Shown piece by piece: positions 43,736-52,347 of a DNA stretch of 64,000 nucleotides. The stretch's first letter is position 1. Each line of letters opens with the position of its first letter. The DNA is taken from positions 876,502 through 940,501 of the forward strand of contig NZ_CP083985.1 in the NCBI RefSeq assembly GCF_020172665.1. Direction: 5' to 3'. This stretch comes from [Mycobacterium] zoologicum. Lineage in GTDB: Bacteria > Actinomycetota > Actinomycetes > Mycobacteriales > Mycobacteriaceae. Position numbers and translations under genes: made by a program. The notes below the pieces were generated by a model that was not told where the DNA came from, did not search any database, and saw only the letters and a program-made list of their open reading frames with translations.

Positions 43736-45265
43736 TCAGGGCAGCCCGATCCGGCGGTAGCGTTCCAGCCGGGCGGCCAGGCGCTGCTCGTCGGGGATCG
43801 CGCGCAGCGCGGCCAGCTCGGCGGCGATCACCCGCGACATCCGCTTGGTGAAGTCGATCGGCTCGTCGGCGGCATCCGGGCGCTCGGCCACGATCACGTC
43901 GACGATCCCGTTGGCCAACAGCTCCGCCGACCGGATGCCCTGGGCGGCCGACAGTTGCGGGGCGTGGTCGGTATCGCGGAACACGATGGCGCTGGCACCC
44001 TCCGGCGGCAGCGGCGCCAGCCAGCCGTGCAGCGCCGCCACCACCCGATCCGCCGGCACCATCGCCAACGCCGGCCCGCCGCTGCCCTGCCCGAGCAGCA
44101 CCGACACCGTCGGCACGTCCAACGTGACCAGCTCGGCCAGGCAAGCCGCGATCTGGCCCGCCAGGCCGTCCTGCTCGGCCTCGGCGGACAGCGCCGGCCC
44201 GGCGGTGTCGATCACCAGCACCAGCGGCAGCCGCAGACCCGCGGCCAGCGCCATCCCGCGCCGGGCCTCCCGCAGCGCCGCGGGCCCGACTATTCCGCCG
44301 GCCCGGCGCTGCTGGCCCACCACCACCGTCGGCTGACCGCGGAACCGGGCCAGCGCCAGCAGGGTGGTCGCCGCCTCACCGTGGCCGGTGCCCGAGAGCA
44401 GCACCCGCTCGGTGGCGCCGTGCCGCAGCAGAAATCCCGCCCCCGGCCGGTCCGGGCGCCGCGACGCACACACCGAGTCCCACGCCGGGACATCGGGGAT
44501 CGGTTCGACCGGCGGTGCCGGGTTCATGCGCCGGTCCCAGCTTCGCCTCTCCTCCGTCGAGCCTCGCTGAACCGCCGGGGGAGCCGCGCCCGGCTCGTCG
44601 AGCATCACCTTCAGCGCCCGCGCGCAGGTGCGCCGCAACCACTTCACCGGGATCACGCCGTCGATCACGCCGTGCGCCTGCAGGTTCTCGGCGGTCTGCA
44701 CACCCGGCGGGAAAGGTTCCCCATAGAGCTGTTCGTAAACCCGGGGACCCAGGAACCCGATCAGCGCACCGGGCTCGGCCAGCGTGATGTGGCCCAGCGA
44801 CCCCCAGGAGGCGAACACCCCGCCGGTGGTGGGATGACGCAGGTAGACCAGGTAGGGCAGGTGGGCGCGTTTGTGCAGCTGCACCGCGGCGGCGATCTTC
44901 ACCATCTGCAGAAACGCGACGGTGCCCTCCTGCATCCGGGTGCCACCGGAGCTCGGCGAGGCCAGCAGCGGCAGCCGTTCGGCGGTCGCGCGGCGCACCG
45001 CGGCGGTGATCCGCTCGGCGGCGGCCACCCCGATCGAGCCGGCCAGGAAGTCGAAGTCGCTGGCGATCACCGCCACCCGGCGGCCGTTGATCCGGCCCGC
45101 ACCGGTGCTGACGGCCTCGTCGCGGCCGGTGGCGGCCCGGGCCGCGGCCAGGTCAGCGGTGTAGGCATCGCCGGTCGGCACGGCCAGCGGCTCGTCGTCC
45201 CAGCTGGTGAACGAGCCGCGGTCCAGTACCGCATCGCGCAGTTCGTCGGCCCCGGTCCGGCTCAC
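43736..45265 (-). CDS. accD3: Acyl-CoA carboxylase carboxyltransferase AccD3
   Basis: A GTG-started carboxyltransferase of 509 residues, corresponding to Rv0904c. The N-terminal half (acetyl-CoA carboxylase beta-like) has VAVIASDFDFLAGSIGVAAA, LLASPSSGGTRMQEG and TTGGVFASWGSLGHITLAEP. The C-terminal half (alpha-like) has VVVGQQRRAGGIVGPAALRE, LPLVLVIDTAGPALSAEAEQ and GQGSGGPALAMVPADRV. It would transfer carboxyl from biotin to an acyl-CoA; the substrate is not proven. An extra in-frame segment (QRGSTEERRSWDRRM) in the linker is encoded by a dispersed repeat. Confidence 0.85.
   Translation of the reverse strand: MSRTGADELRDAVLDRGSFTSWDDEPLAVPTGDAYTADLAAARAATGRDEAVSTGAGRINGRRVAVIASDFDFLAGSIGVAAAERITAAVRRATAERLPLLASPSSGGTRMQEGTVAFLQMVKIAAAVQLHKRAHLPYLVYLRHPTTGGVFASWGSLGHITLAEPGALIGFLGPRVYEQLYGEPFPPGVQTAENLQAHGVIDGVIPVKWLRRTCARALKVMLDEPGAAPPAVQRGSTEERRSWDRRMNPAPPVEPIPDVPAWDSVCASRRPDRPGAGFLLRHGATERVLLSGTGHGEAATTLLALARFRGQPTVVVGQQRRAGGIVGPAALREARRGMALAAGLRLPLVLVIDTAGPALSAEAEQDGLAGQIAACLAELVTLDVPTVSVLLGQGSGGPALAMVPADRVVAALHGWLAPLPPEGASAIVFRDTDHAPQLSAAQGIRSAELLANGIVDVIVAERPDAADEPIDFTKRMSRVIAAELAALRAIPDEQRLAARLERYRRIGLP
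44527..44579 (-). repeat. Diverged copy of the moaD-side 56-bp element, in frame in accD3
   Basis: The sequence CAGCTTCGCCTCTCCTCCGT followed by CGAGCCTCGCT is nearly the same as the unit duplicated at 17345-17456 (about 43 of 50 positions by eye). Both copies point the same way. Here it encodes part of the linker between the two carboxyltransferase halves. Confidence 0.7.
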
Positions 45266-45293
45266 CCCGCAAGCCTAATTACCCTGGGATCTC

Positions 45294-46025
45294 ATGATCG
45301 GTGTTACTCGCAACGAAGCCGTCACGACCATCGAGATGCAGCGCCCGGAGCGGCGCAACGCACTGAACTCCCAGCTCGTCACCGAACTGCGCGAGGCGGT
45401 TTTGGACGCAGCCACCCACGACGTCCGGGCGATCGTGCTGACCGGGCAGGGCAGCGTGTTCTGCGCCGGTGCCGACCTGTCCGGCGACGCGTTTGCCGCC
45501 GACTACCCCGACAAACTGATCGCCCTGCACCAGAGCATCGCCGACGTGTCGGTGCCGGTGATCGGTGCGATCAACGGGGCCGCGATCGGTGCCGGCCTGC
45601 AGCTGGCGATGGTCTGCGACCTGCGGGTGGTGTCTCCCGAGGCGTTCTTCCAGTTCCCGGTGGCCAAGTACGGGCTGGCGTTGGACAACTGGAGCATCCG
45701 CCGGCTGACTTCGCTGGTCGGCTACGGGCGGGCCAGGGCGATGATGCTGACCGCGGAGAAGCTGACCGCCGATGATGCCCTGCTGACGGGTATGGCCAAC
45801 CGGCTCGGTACCGTCGCCGACGCCCAGGCCTGGGCGCAGGAGATCGCCGGGCTGGCGCCGTTGGCGCTCCAGCACGCCAAGCGGGTGCTCAACGACGACG
45901 GCGCCTACGAGGACCAGCAGCCCGAGCACAAGGAACTGTTCGACCGGGCCTGGGGCAGCCAGGACGTGGTCGAGGCCCAGGTGGCGCGCATCGAGAAGCG
46001 CCCGCCGAACTTCCAGGGCGCCTAG
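45294..46025 (+). CDS. echA6: Enoyl-CoA hydratase-fold protein EchA6 (Rv0905)
   Basis: A 243-residue crotonase-fold protein. The oxyanion segments are present ([14 protein letters not shown] and [20 protein letters not shown]). The catalytic Glu positions are not kept: GAGLQLA has Gln, and the LPE position reads FPVAKYG. This agrees with M. tuberculosis EchA6, which binds acyl-CoA without hydrating it and is linked to MmpL3 and mycolate precursor supply. It is divergent from accD3, with 28 bases between the starts. Confidence 0.87.
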   Translation: MIGVTRNEAVTTIEMQRPERRNALNSQLVTELREAVLDAATHDVRAIVLTGQGSVFCAGADLSGDAFAADYPDKLIALHQSIADVSVPVIGAINGAAIGAGLQLAMVCDLRVVSPEAFFQFPVAKYGLALDNWSIRRLTSLVGYGRARAMMLTAEKLTADDALLTGMANRLGTVADAQAWAQEIAGLAPLALQHAKRVLNDDGAYEDQQPEHKELFDRAWGSQDVVEAQVARIEKRPPNFQGA

Positions 46026-46038
46026 CAGGGGGGTGGAC

Positions 46039-47151
46039 ATGCTGCGGGGGGCCCTACGGCTGGGGGTCGGAACGGCCACCCTGGCCGCCGGTAGCTGGAT
46101 GCTGCGCGCCCTGCGCGGCACGCCGGCCGCCCTGGGTGCGGCGCCGGGTGCGATCCACGCGGTGGCGGTGCGTTCGGCGAACTACCACGACGGCGTCTTC
46201 CACAATCTAGAGCGGGTCTCGATGTTCAGCGCGGATCGCGAGCAGCAGAGTGCGGTGCTGCGGGAACTGATCGCCGACCGCGGCGCCGGACGGCCGCCTG
46301 CCCCGGTTCCGCTGGTGACGCCCGACTTCGGCGGCGCCGCCGAACCGCTGGCGGTCACCTGGCTGGGCCATGCCACCGCACTGGTCGAGGTCGACGGGTA
46401 TCGCGTCCTGACCGACCCGCTGTTCAGTGACCGGTGCTCGCCGTCGGACGCGGTCGGCCCGAGGCGGCTGCATCCGCCGCCGGTGGAACTGTCGGCGCTG
46501 CCCGCGGTGGACGCGATCGTGATCAGCCACGACCACTACGACCACCTCGACATCGATTCGGTGACCGCGCTGGCCCGCAGCCAGCGGGCGCCGTTCGTCG
46601 TCCCGCTGGGGGTGGGAGCGCACCTGCGGTCCTGGGGTGTCCCCTCCGAGCGGGTCGTCGAACTGGACTGGGACGAACACACCACACTCGGCGAGCTCCG
46701 GCTGACCTGCACCCCGGCCCGGCACTTCTCCGGGCGGTTCCTGAGCCGCAACGTCACGCTGTGGGCGTCCTGGGTGATCGCCGGCCCCCGCCACCGCGTC
46801 TTCTTCGGCGGAGACAGCGGCTACACCACCAGTTTTCGCCAGATCGGTGCCGAGCACGGCCCGTTCGACGCGACCCTGCTGCCGATCGGCGCCTACAACA
46901 CCGCCTGGCCGGATGTGCACATGAACCCCGAGGAGGCCGTCCGCACGCATCGGGACCTCAACGGTGCGTCCGCAGGCCTGCTGGTGCCGATTCACTGGTG
47001 CACCTTCCGGCTGGCCCCGCACCCGTGGGTGGAGCCGGTGGAACGGCTGCTGGACGCCGCCCACGCAGCGCGAGTCGAAGTGGCGGTTCCGCGTCCCGGC
47101 GAGCAGGTCCGGGGCGCCACGCGCGACGCCGAAAAATGGTGGCGTGGGTGA
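46039..47151 (+). CDS. Metallo-beta-lactamase-fold hydrolase, Rv0906-like
   Basis: A 370-residue protein of the NAPE-PLD/UlaG-type metallo-beta-lactamase family. Metal ligands are in [13 protein letters not shown] (HxHxDH), [20 protein letters not shown] and [12 protein letters not shown]. The N-terminus has a membrane-anchor-like segment ([17 protein letters not shown]). Members hydrolyse phosphodiesters or lipids; the substrate here is unknown. The ATG at 46039 follows a G-rich Shine-Dalgarno. Its stop overlaps the ctpE GTG (GTGA). Confidence 0.8.
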   Translation: MLRGALRLGVGTATLAAGSWMLRALRGTPAALGAAPGAIHAVAVRSANYHDGVFHNLERVSMFSADREQQSAVLRELIADRGAGRPPAPVPLVTPDFGGAAEPLAVTWLGHATALVEVDGYRVLTDPLFSDRCSPSDAVGPRRLHPPPVELSALPAVDAIVISHDHYDHLDIDSVTALARSQRAPFVVPLGVGAHLRSWGVPSERVVELDWDEHTTLGELRLTCTPARHFSGRFLSRNVTLWASWVIAGPRHRVFFGGDSGYTTSFRQIGAEHGPFDATLLPIGAYNTAWPDVHMNPEEAVRTHRDLNGASAGLLVPIHWCTFRLAPHPWVEPVERLLDAAHAARVEVAVPRPGEQVRGATRDAEKWWRG

Positions 47152-49565
47152 GCGTGTCGCGGACCGCCGCCGGCCTGACCGAAGCCGAAGTCGCCCAGCG
47201 GGTGGCCGAGGGCCAGACCAACGACATCCCGGTCCGGGCCGCGCGCAGCGTGCCCGAGATCGTGCGGGCCAACGTCTTCACCCGGATCAACGCGATCCTG
47301 GGGGTGCTGCTGGCCATCGTGGTGACCACCGGCTCAATGATCAACGGCCTGTTCGGTCTGCTGATCGTGTTCAACAGCGTCATCGGCATGGTGCAGGAGA
47401 TCCGGGCCAAACAGACGCTGGACAAACTCGCCATCGTCGGGCAGGCGAAACCGTTGGTGCGCAGGCAGTCCGGAACGCAACAGCTGCCGCCGGGCGAGGT
47501 GGTGCTCGGCGACGTCATCGAGCTCGGCCCGGGCGACCAGGTCGTCGTCGACGGCGATGTCATTGAGGTGTCCGACCTCGAGATCGACGAGTCGCTGCTG
47601 ACCGGTGAGGCCGATCCGGTCGGAAAGAGCGTCGGCGACCAGGTGATGTCGGGCAGTTTCGTGATCTCCGGCAGCGGTGCCTACCGGGCGACCAAGGTGG
47701 GGCGCGACGCGTACGCGGCCAAGTTGGCCGAGGAGGCCAGCAAGTTCACCCTGGTGAAATCCGAACTGCGCAACGGCATCAACCAGATCCTGAAGTTCAT
47801 CACCTACCTGTTGATCCCGGCCGGAGCGCTGATCATCTACACCCAGCTGTTCACCACCGACGTGGGATGGCAGGCATCGGTTCTGGCGATGGTCGGGGCC
47901 CTGGTGCCGATGGTTCCCGAGGGCCTGGTGCTGATGACGTCGCTGGCGTTCGCGGTCGGAGTGGTGCGGCTCGGCCGGCGCCAGTGCCTGGTGCAGGAGC
48001 TGCCGGCGATCGAGGGCCTGGCCCGCGTCGACGTGGTCTGCGCGGACAAGACGGGCACCCTCACCGAGAACGGCATGCGGGTGTCCGATGTCGTCGAACT
48101 GGCCGCGGCCGAAGGACTTCCGGTGCGCGCAGCGCTGGCCGCGCTGGCCGACGCCGACGCCCGGCCCAATGCCAGCATCCAGGCCATCGGTGAGGCGTTC
48201 CCGACCGCGCCGGGCTGGGCCCCGAGTGCCACGGCGCCGTTCAAATCGGCCACCAAGTGGAGCGGCGTCTCCTTCGCCGAACACGGCAACTGGGTGATCG
48301 GCGCGCCCGACGTGCTCCTCGAACCGTCCTCGGCGGCTGCCGAGCAGGCCGAGCGGATCGGGGCGCGCGGACTGCGGGTACTGCTGCTGGCCGCCTGCGA
48401 CGCCCCCGTCGACCGCCCGGACGCGCCCGGGAAGGTCACCCCGGCGGCGCTGGTCGTGCTGGAACAGAAGATCCGGCCCGACGCCCGGAAGACGCTGGAT
48501 TATTTTGCCGCCCAAGACGTGTCGGTGAAGGTGATCTCCGGTGACAATGCAGTGTCGGTGGGTGCGGTGGCCGACGAGCTGGGGCTGACGGGCGGGGCGA
48601 TGGACGCCCGCCAGTTGCCCGCTGAGCCGGAGCCGCTGGCGGCCGCGCTGGAGGAGCACACCGTGTTCGGCCGGGTGCGCCCGGACCAGAAGCGTGCCAT
48701 GGTGGCGGCCCTGCAGGCACGCGACCACACGGTGGCGATGACCGGCGACGGCGTCAACGACGTGCTGGCGCTCAAGGACGCCGACATCGGCGTCGCGATG
48801 GGCGCCGGCAGCCCGGCAGCGCGTTCGGTGGCCCAGATCGTGTTGCTGGACGACAAGTTCGCCACCCTGCCCTACGTGGTAGGCGAGGGACGCCGGGTGA
48901 TCGGCAACATCGAGCGGGTGGCGAACCTGTTTTTGACCAAGACGGTGTACTCGGTGCTGCTCGCCCTGCTGGTCGGTCTGGTCGGGCTGGCTTCGGCGCT
49001 GTTCGGCACCAAGCCGCTGCTGTACCCCTTCCAGCCGATCCACGTCACGATCGCCGCCTGGTTCACCATCGGCATCCCGTCGTTCATCCTGTCGCTGGCG
49101 CCGAACAACGAGCGGGCGCACCCCGGTTTCGTCCGGCGGGTGATGACCGGGGCGCTGCCGGCCGGACTGGTGGTGGGCGTCGCCACCTTCTCCTCTTATC
49201 TGATCGCCTACCGCGGCAGCGAAGCCACCCCGGTGCAACAGATCCAGGCGTCGACCACCGCCCTGATCACGCTGCTGGCCACCGCCGGCTGGGTGCTGGC
49301 CGTGGTGGCGCGGCCCTATCAGTGGTGGCGGCTGATGCTGGTGATCTGCTGCGGCCTGGCGTATGTGGGGATCTTCGCGATCCCGCTGGCCCGAGAGAAG
49401 TTCCTGTTGGATCCCTCCAACGTCGCGCTGACGGCGATGGCGCTCGGCATCGGTGTGCTGGGTGCCGCCGTCATCGAGGCGATGTGGTGGGTGCGCGGCG
49501 TCATGCTCGGTGAACGCCCCAAGTTGTGGCGGGAGCCGGCAACGACCACAATGACCCAGCGATAA
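47148..49565 (+). CDS. ctpE: P-type ATPase CtpE (Rv0908, calcium-type)
   Basis: The GTG at 47148 overlaps the previous stop and gives 805 residues, close to the 797 of M. tuberculosis CtpE. The actuator loop is [15 protein letters not shown] and transmembrane helix 4 has [17 protein letters not shown]. The phosphorylated Asp is in [13 protein letters not shown]. The ATP site is [11 protein letters not shown] and the hinge is [19 protein letters not shown]. Four to six C-terminal helices follow. Mycobacterial CtpE is implicated in calcium uptake. An ATG four codons upstream is an alternative start. Confidence 0.9.
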   Translation: MSVSRTAAGLTEAEVAQRVAEGQTNDIPVRAARSVPEIVRANVFTRINAILGVLLAIVVTTGSMINGLFGLLIVFNSVIGMVQEIRAKQTLDKLAIVGQAKPLVRRQSGTQQLPPGEVVLGDVIELGPGDQVVVDGDVIEVSDLEIDESLLTGEADPVGKSVGDQVMSGSFVISGSGAYRATKVGRDAYAAKLAEEASKFTLVKSELRNGINQILKFITYLLIPAGALIIYTQLFTTDVGWQASVLAMVGALVPMVPEGLVLMTSLAFAVGVVRLGRRQCLVQELPAIEGLARVDVVCADKTGTLTENGMRVSDVVELAAAEGLPVRAALAALADADARPNASIQAIGEAFPTAPGWAPSATAPFKSATKWSGVSFAEHGNWVIGAPDVLLEPSSAAAEQAERIGARGLRVLLLAACDAPVDRPDAPGKVTPAALVVLEQKIRPDARKTLDYFAAQDVSVKVISGDNAVSVGAVADELGLTGGAMDARQLPAEPEPLAAALEEHTVFGRVRPDQKRAMVAALQARDHTVAMTGDGVNDVLALKDADIGVAMGAGSPAARSVAQIVLLDDKFATLPYVVGEGRRVIGNIERVANLFLTKTVYSVLLALLVGLVGLASALFGTKPLLYPFQPIHVTIAAWFTIGIPSFILSLAPNNERAHPGFVRRVMTGALPAGLVVGVATFSSYLIAYRGSEATPVQQIQASTTALITLLATAGWVLAVVARPYQWWRLMLVICCGLAYVGIFAIPLAREKFLLDPSNVALTAMALGIGVLGAAVIEAMWWVRGVMLGERPKLWREPATTTMTQR

Positions 49566-49591
49566 ACCGCGACACAAGGGGAAAGCACGAC

Positions 49592-50029
49592 ATGGCGAAA
49601 CTCTCCGGATCCATCGACGTCCCACTGTCGCCCGAAGAGGCCTGGGCGCACGCCTCGGATCTGTCGCGCTACAAGGAGTGGCTGACCATCCACCGGGTGT
49701 GGCGCAGCACGTTGCCGGACACGCTTGAGAAGGGCACAAAGCTCCAGTCGATCGTCGAGGTCAAGGGCATGCCCAACAGCATCCGGTGGACGATCGTGAA
49801 CTACAAACCGCCGACGGGGATGACGCTCAACGGCGACGGCAAGGGCGGGGTGAAGATCAAGCTACTGGCCAAGGTTGCCCCCGAAGGCGACGGCTCCAAG
49901 GTCAGCTTCGACGTGCACCTGGGCGGTCCGGCGCTGTTCGGACCGATCGGCATGCTGGTGGCCGCCGCCCTCAAGAGCGACATCAACGAGTCGCTGCACA
50001 AGTTCGTCACGGTCTTCGCTCCCGCTTGA
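49592..50029 (+). CDS. SRPBCC protein, Rv0910-like (toxin-type) without its antitoxin
   Basis: A 145-residue START-fold protein: SGSIDVPLSPEEAWAHASDL, SRYKEWLTIHRVWRSTLPDT, sheet segments GMPNSIRWTIVNYKPPTGMT and GSKVSFDVHLGGPALFG, and a terminal helix. It matches Rv0910, described as the toxin of the Rv0909-Rv0910 pair. Only 26 bases separate it from ctpE, so no Rv0909 antitoxin gene is present. The ATG has an AAGGGGAAA ribosome-binding site. The role may be ligand binding rather than toxicity. Confidence 0.8.
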   Translation: MAKLSGSIDVPLSPEEAWAHASDLSRYKEWLTIHRVWRSTLPDTLEKGTKLQSIVEVKGMPNSIRWTIVNYKPPTGMTLNGDGKGGVKIKLLAKVAPEGDGSKVSFDVHLGGPALFGPIGMLVAAALKSDINESLHKFVTVFAPA

Positions 50030-50047
50030 GCCGGTTAGTGTCACAAC

Positions 50048-50464
50048 ATGACTCGCGTACACCCGGGCTGGCTCGTCGCACTGTTCGCCGCGATCCTGTC
50101 GGTCAGCGCGTGGCTGCCGTGGCTGACCACATCGGCCAACGGCGGCGGGCGGGCCAGCGCCATCGGGGGGAGCGTCGGAAGTATCGCGCTGCCGCCGCGC
50201 TTCGGGGTCGGCCAGCTGATCGTGCTGTTGGCCGCCGTGCTGCTGGTGGCCGGTGCGATGATCGGCGGTGGCCTGTTCAGTCGGTTGGCATCGGTTGCCG
50301 CGCTGGTGGTTTCGCTGGGGTTGCTGGCGCTGGGTGTCTGGTACTACCGGCTGAACATCGTCGAGCCGATCACCGCGGCCTACGGGCTGTATCTCGGCGG
50401 GGTGGCTGTGGCGGGCGCGTTGGGCGCCTCGGTGTGGGCCGTGATCACCGCAGTGCGGCAATGA
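50048..50464 (+). CDS. Four-helix membrane protein, hypothetical
   Basis: A 138-residue protein with four predicted transmembrane helices (LVALFAAILSVSAWLPWLTT, LIVLLAAVLLVAGAMIGGGL, LASVAALVVSLGLLALGVWY and GLYLGGVAVAGALGASVWAV). A glycine-rich external loop (ANGGGRASAIGGSVGSIALP) lies between helices 1 and 2. The family is common in mycobacteria and has no known function. The 3' end overlaps the convergent oxidoreductase by 20 bases. Confidence 0.65.
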   Translation: MTRVHPGWLVALFAAILSVSAWLPWLTTSANGGGRASAIGGSVGSIALPPRFGVGQLIVLLAAVLLVAGAMIGGGLFSRLASVAALVVSLGLLALGVWYYRLNIVEPITAAYGLYLGGVAVAGALGASVWAVITAVRQ

Positions 50465-51275
50465 CTTCGGCGAAGGCTTCGGCGTGATCCTGCTGAACGG
50501 TGAAGTAGCTCACCCCGTAGCGACGGCGATATTCCCGCAGCGTGTCGGCCATGTCGTGAGCTGATCCGGAGAGCACGGCAGGCGAGGCCAGCAACTGTTC
50601 ATCCGACAGTGTCGGGGCGAACCGGCGGGTCAGCGACAGGTCTGGTATTCCGGAGCCGTCGGTCGGCACCGCGGTGATGGCCAGGTTCAGTTCAAGGGCG
50701 TCGAATCGGTCACCGGCGGCTGCGCGGACGAAGGCGATCCGCTCGGCCAACGGGTCGACGCGGTCTTCCTGGCCGGCCACCCGCGCCCCGGTCAATCCGA
50801 TGATGTCGGCGTGGCGGGCCGCCACGGTCAGCAGTCGATCGCCGCTGCCGGCGATCAGGATGGGCACGTCGGGCCGGCGCCTGGTCACATACGTCGTCAC
50901 GTGTTCGAGGTAGTCGATGCGGCGGGCCGCGGTCGGGAACGGCAGCTCGGCGGCCTCGAACTCCGCACGGACATAGCCCGCACCCAACCCGACCTCCAGT
51001 CGTCCGCCGGACAGCAGGTCGGTGTCGGCGATGTCGCGGGTCAGCAACGCCGGCTTGTAGAAGCACGCGTTGAGCACATAGGTCCCCAGTCGGATCGTCG
51101 AGGTGGCCGCCGCGGCGGCGACCAGCGCGGGGAAGGGTGCCGGGGCGCCGAGGTGATCGGGCACGTGGAACACATCGAAACCGGACCCCTCGAGGCGCCG
51201 CGCGGTCTCGGCCAGCGCAGCCGCAGACCGGATCGCTTGCACACCCACGCCGAAGCGAAACTCGTTGTCCACCAT
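50445..51275 (-). CDS. LLM-class F420-dependent oxidoreductase (TIGR03621-like)
   Basis: A 276-residue luciferase-like monooxygenase-family TIM barrel. The start is RFGVGVQAIRSAAALAETAR, followed by GFDVFHVPDHLGAPAPFPAL, TIRLGTYVLNACFYKPALLT and the substrate-cofactor loop DLLSGGRLEVGLGAGYVRAE, with RRPDVPILIAGSGDRLLTVA later. In mycobacteria these enzymes usually use F420. The substrate is unknown. It lies 7 bases downstream of the cyclotransferase/hydrolase fusion gene, so the two are likely co-transcribed. Confidence 0.8.
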   Translation of the reverse strand: MVDNEFRFGVGVQAIRSAAALAETARRLEGSGFDVFHVPDHLGAPAPFPALVAAAAATSTIRLGTYVLNACFYKPALLTRDIADTDLLSGGRLEVGLGAGYVRAEFEAAELPFPTAARRIDYLEHVTTYVTRRRPDVPILIAGSGDRLLTVAARHADIIGLTGARVAGQEDRVDPLAERIAFVRAAAGDRFDALELNLAITAVPTDGSGIPDLSLTRRFAPTLSDEQLLASPAVLSGSAHDMADTLREYRRRYGVSYFTVQQDHAEAFAEVIAALR

Positions 51276-51282
51276 CCGCCTC

Positions 51283-52347
51283 CTAAACGTCCCAGGTTCT
51301 TGCCGCGATCGCCAGACCACGCACCAATGCCGCCGTGGCCGGAGACAATCCGTCGTCGCCGGGCGGCTGGCTGCGCGGGCTGAGGCCCCTGATCCGTGGT
51401 GACAACTCCAATTGGGTGCCTCCGCCGCGCGCCCGATTGACCGGATTGTCCGGGTGCAGCCCCCGCAAACCTACCGGGATGGCGCCCAGATCGGTGACGA
51501 TCTGATAACCCGGCACCTCGACGCATCGGGCGAGATGCATTGCCAGGGTGCGGTTCCCGCCACCGGCCAGCAGCTCGGTGCTGCGCCCCATCCGGCCGTA
51601 GCCATGCACCGACACCACCACGTCGACGTGGTCCAGGAATTCGGCGAGGCATACCGACTCCTCGGGCAGGAAGCGGGCCGAGGGCAGGTGGTGCGGATAG
51701 CCGTCGGGGTGGCGCAGCAGATACACCGATGCGTCGCCGGCCTCGGCGGCTCGTTCGGCGATGACGTCGGTCATCCGCTCCAGACCTCCGCCGTGAATGG
51801 CCAGGAACCCGAATTGGGACCGCAGCCGACTGACCTCGTCGACGTCGGGGTCGGCCAACAACTCTGAAAGTGACTGTGGCCCCGAGCCGTTCGTGGTGGG
51901 CGGGGACAGCGGCCAACAGGCCGGATCCCAGCGACGCAGGAACTCGATCCAGCTCGACGGCAGTGCGTGGTCGGCCGCGGCGCCGATGATGCGTTCCAGA
52001 TAGCCGTCGCGCGGTGGGCCGGGCTGCACCCGGTGGTCGACGTACACCCACGCCGGTGCCGGTCCAGCGGCGGTGTGCACGGTCAGCCGGTCGCGGCGAT
52101 AGCGCTCTGGCACACCTTCGGCGCGGTCCAGTGCCGCCAGATCGTCATCGGACACCTGCCACAGCACGCCGTGCACGCGTGATCCGGGAAACGGCTCGAC
52201 GGTGGCGACGCCCCGTTCGTTGATCAGCCAGTCGTGGTCGGCCAGCGTCGCGGGGATCGGGTCGGATGCGTGTGGGCAGCGGCGCATCATCTGCTGCGTG
52301 CACAGGTTGGACCCGTACGCGAAGTAGGCGTGCCGTGGTGTGGCCAT
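51283..52347 (-). CDS. Gamma-glutamylcyclotransferase fused to poly-gamma-glutamate hydrolase-like domain
   Basis: A 354-residue two-domain protein. Residues 1-125 form a gamma-glutamylcyclotransferase-like domain: HAYFAYGSNLCTQQMMRRCP for the substrate loop, GVLWQVSDDDLAALDRAEGV with the expected acidic residue, and a PAWVYVD strand. Residues about 155-354 resemble the zinc-dependent poly-gamma-glutamate hydrolase family: FGFLAIHGGGLERMTDVIAE with His/Glu ligands, DVVVSVHGYGR with a third His, then GGGNRTLAMHLARCVEVPGY. Both domains act on gamma-glutamyl linkages, so a combined role in gamma-glutamyl peptide turnover is inferred. The start immediately follows the stop of the upstream lipoprotein gene. 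Confidence 0.75.
   Translation of the reverse strand: MATPRHAYFAYGSNLCTQQMMRRCPHASDPIPATLADHDWLINERGVATVEPFPGSRVHGVLWQVSDDDLAALDRAEGVPERYRRDRLTVHTAAGPAPAWVYVDHRVQPGPPRDGYLERIIGAAADHALPSSWIEFLRRWDPACWPLSPPTTNGSGPQSLSELLADPDVDEVSRLRSQFGFLAIHGGGLERMTDVIAERAAEAGDASVYLLRHPDGYPHHLPSARFLPEESVCLAEFLDHVDVVVSVHGYGRMGRSTELLAGGGNRTLAMHLARCVEVPGYQIVTDLGAIPVGLRGLHPDNPVNRARGGGTQLELSPRIRGLSPRSQPPGDDGLSPATAALVRGLAIAARTWDV

Noticed and set aside
46434..49565. Possible 1043-residue ctpE product
   Set aside because: The first 240 codons overlap the metallo-beta-lactamase gene in another frame and resemble nothing; CtpE similarity begins at the GTG at 47148.
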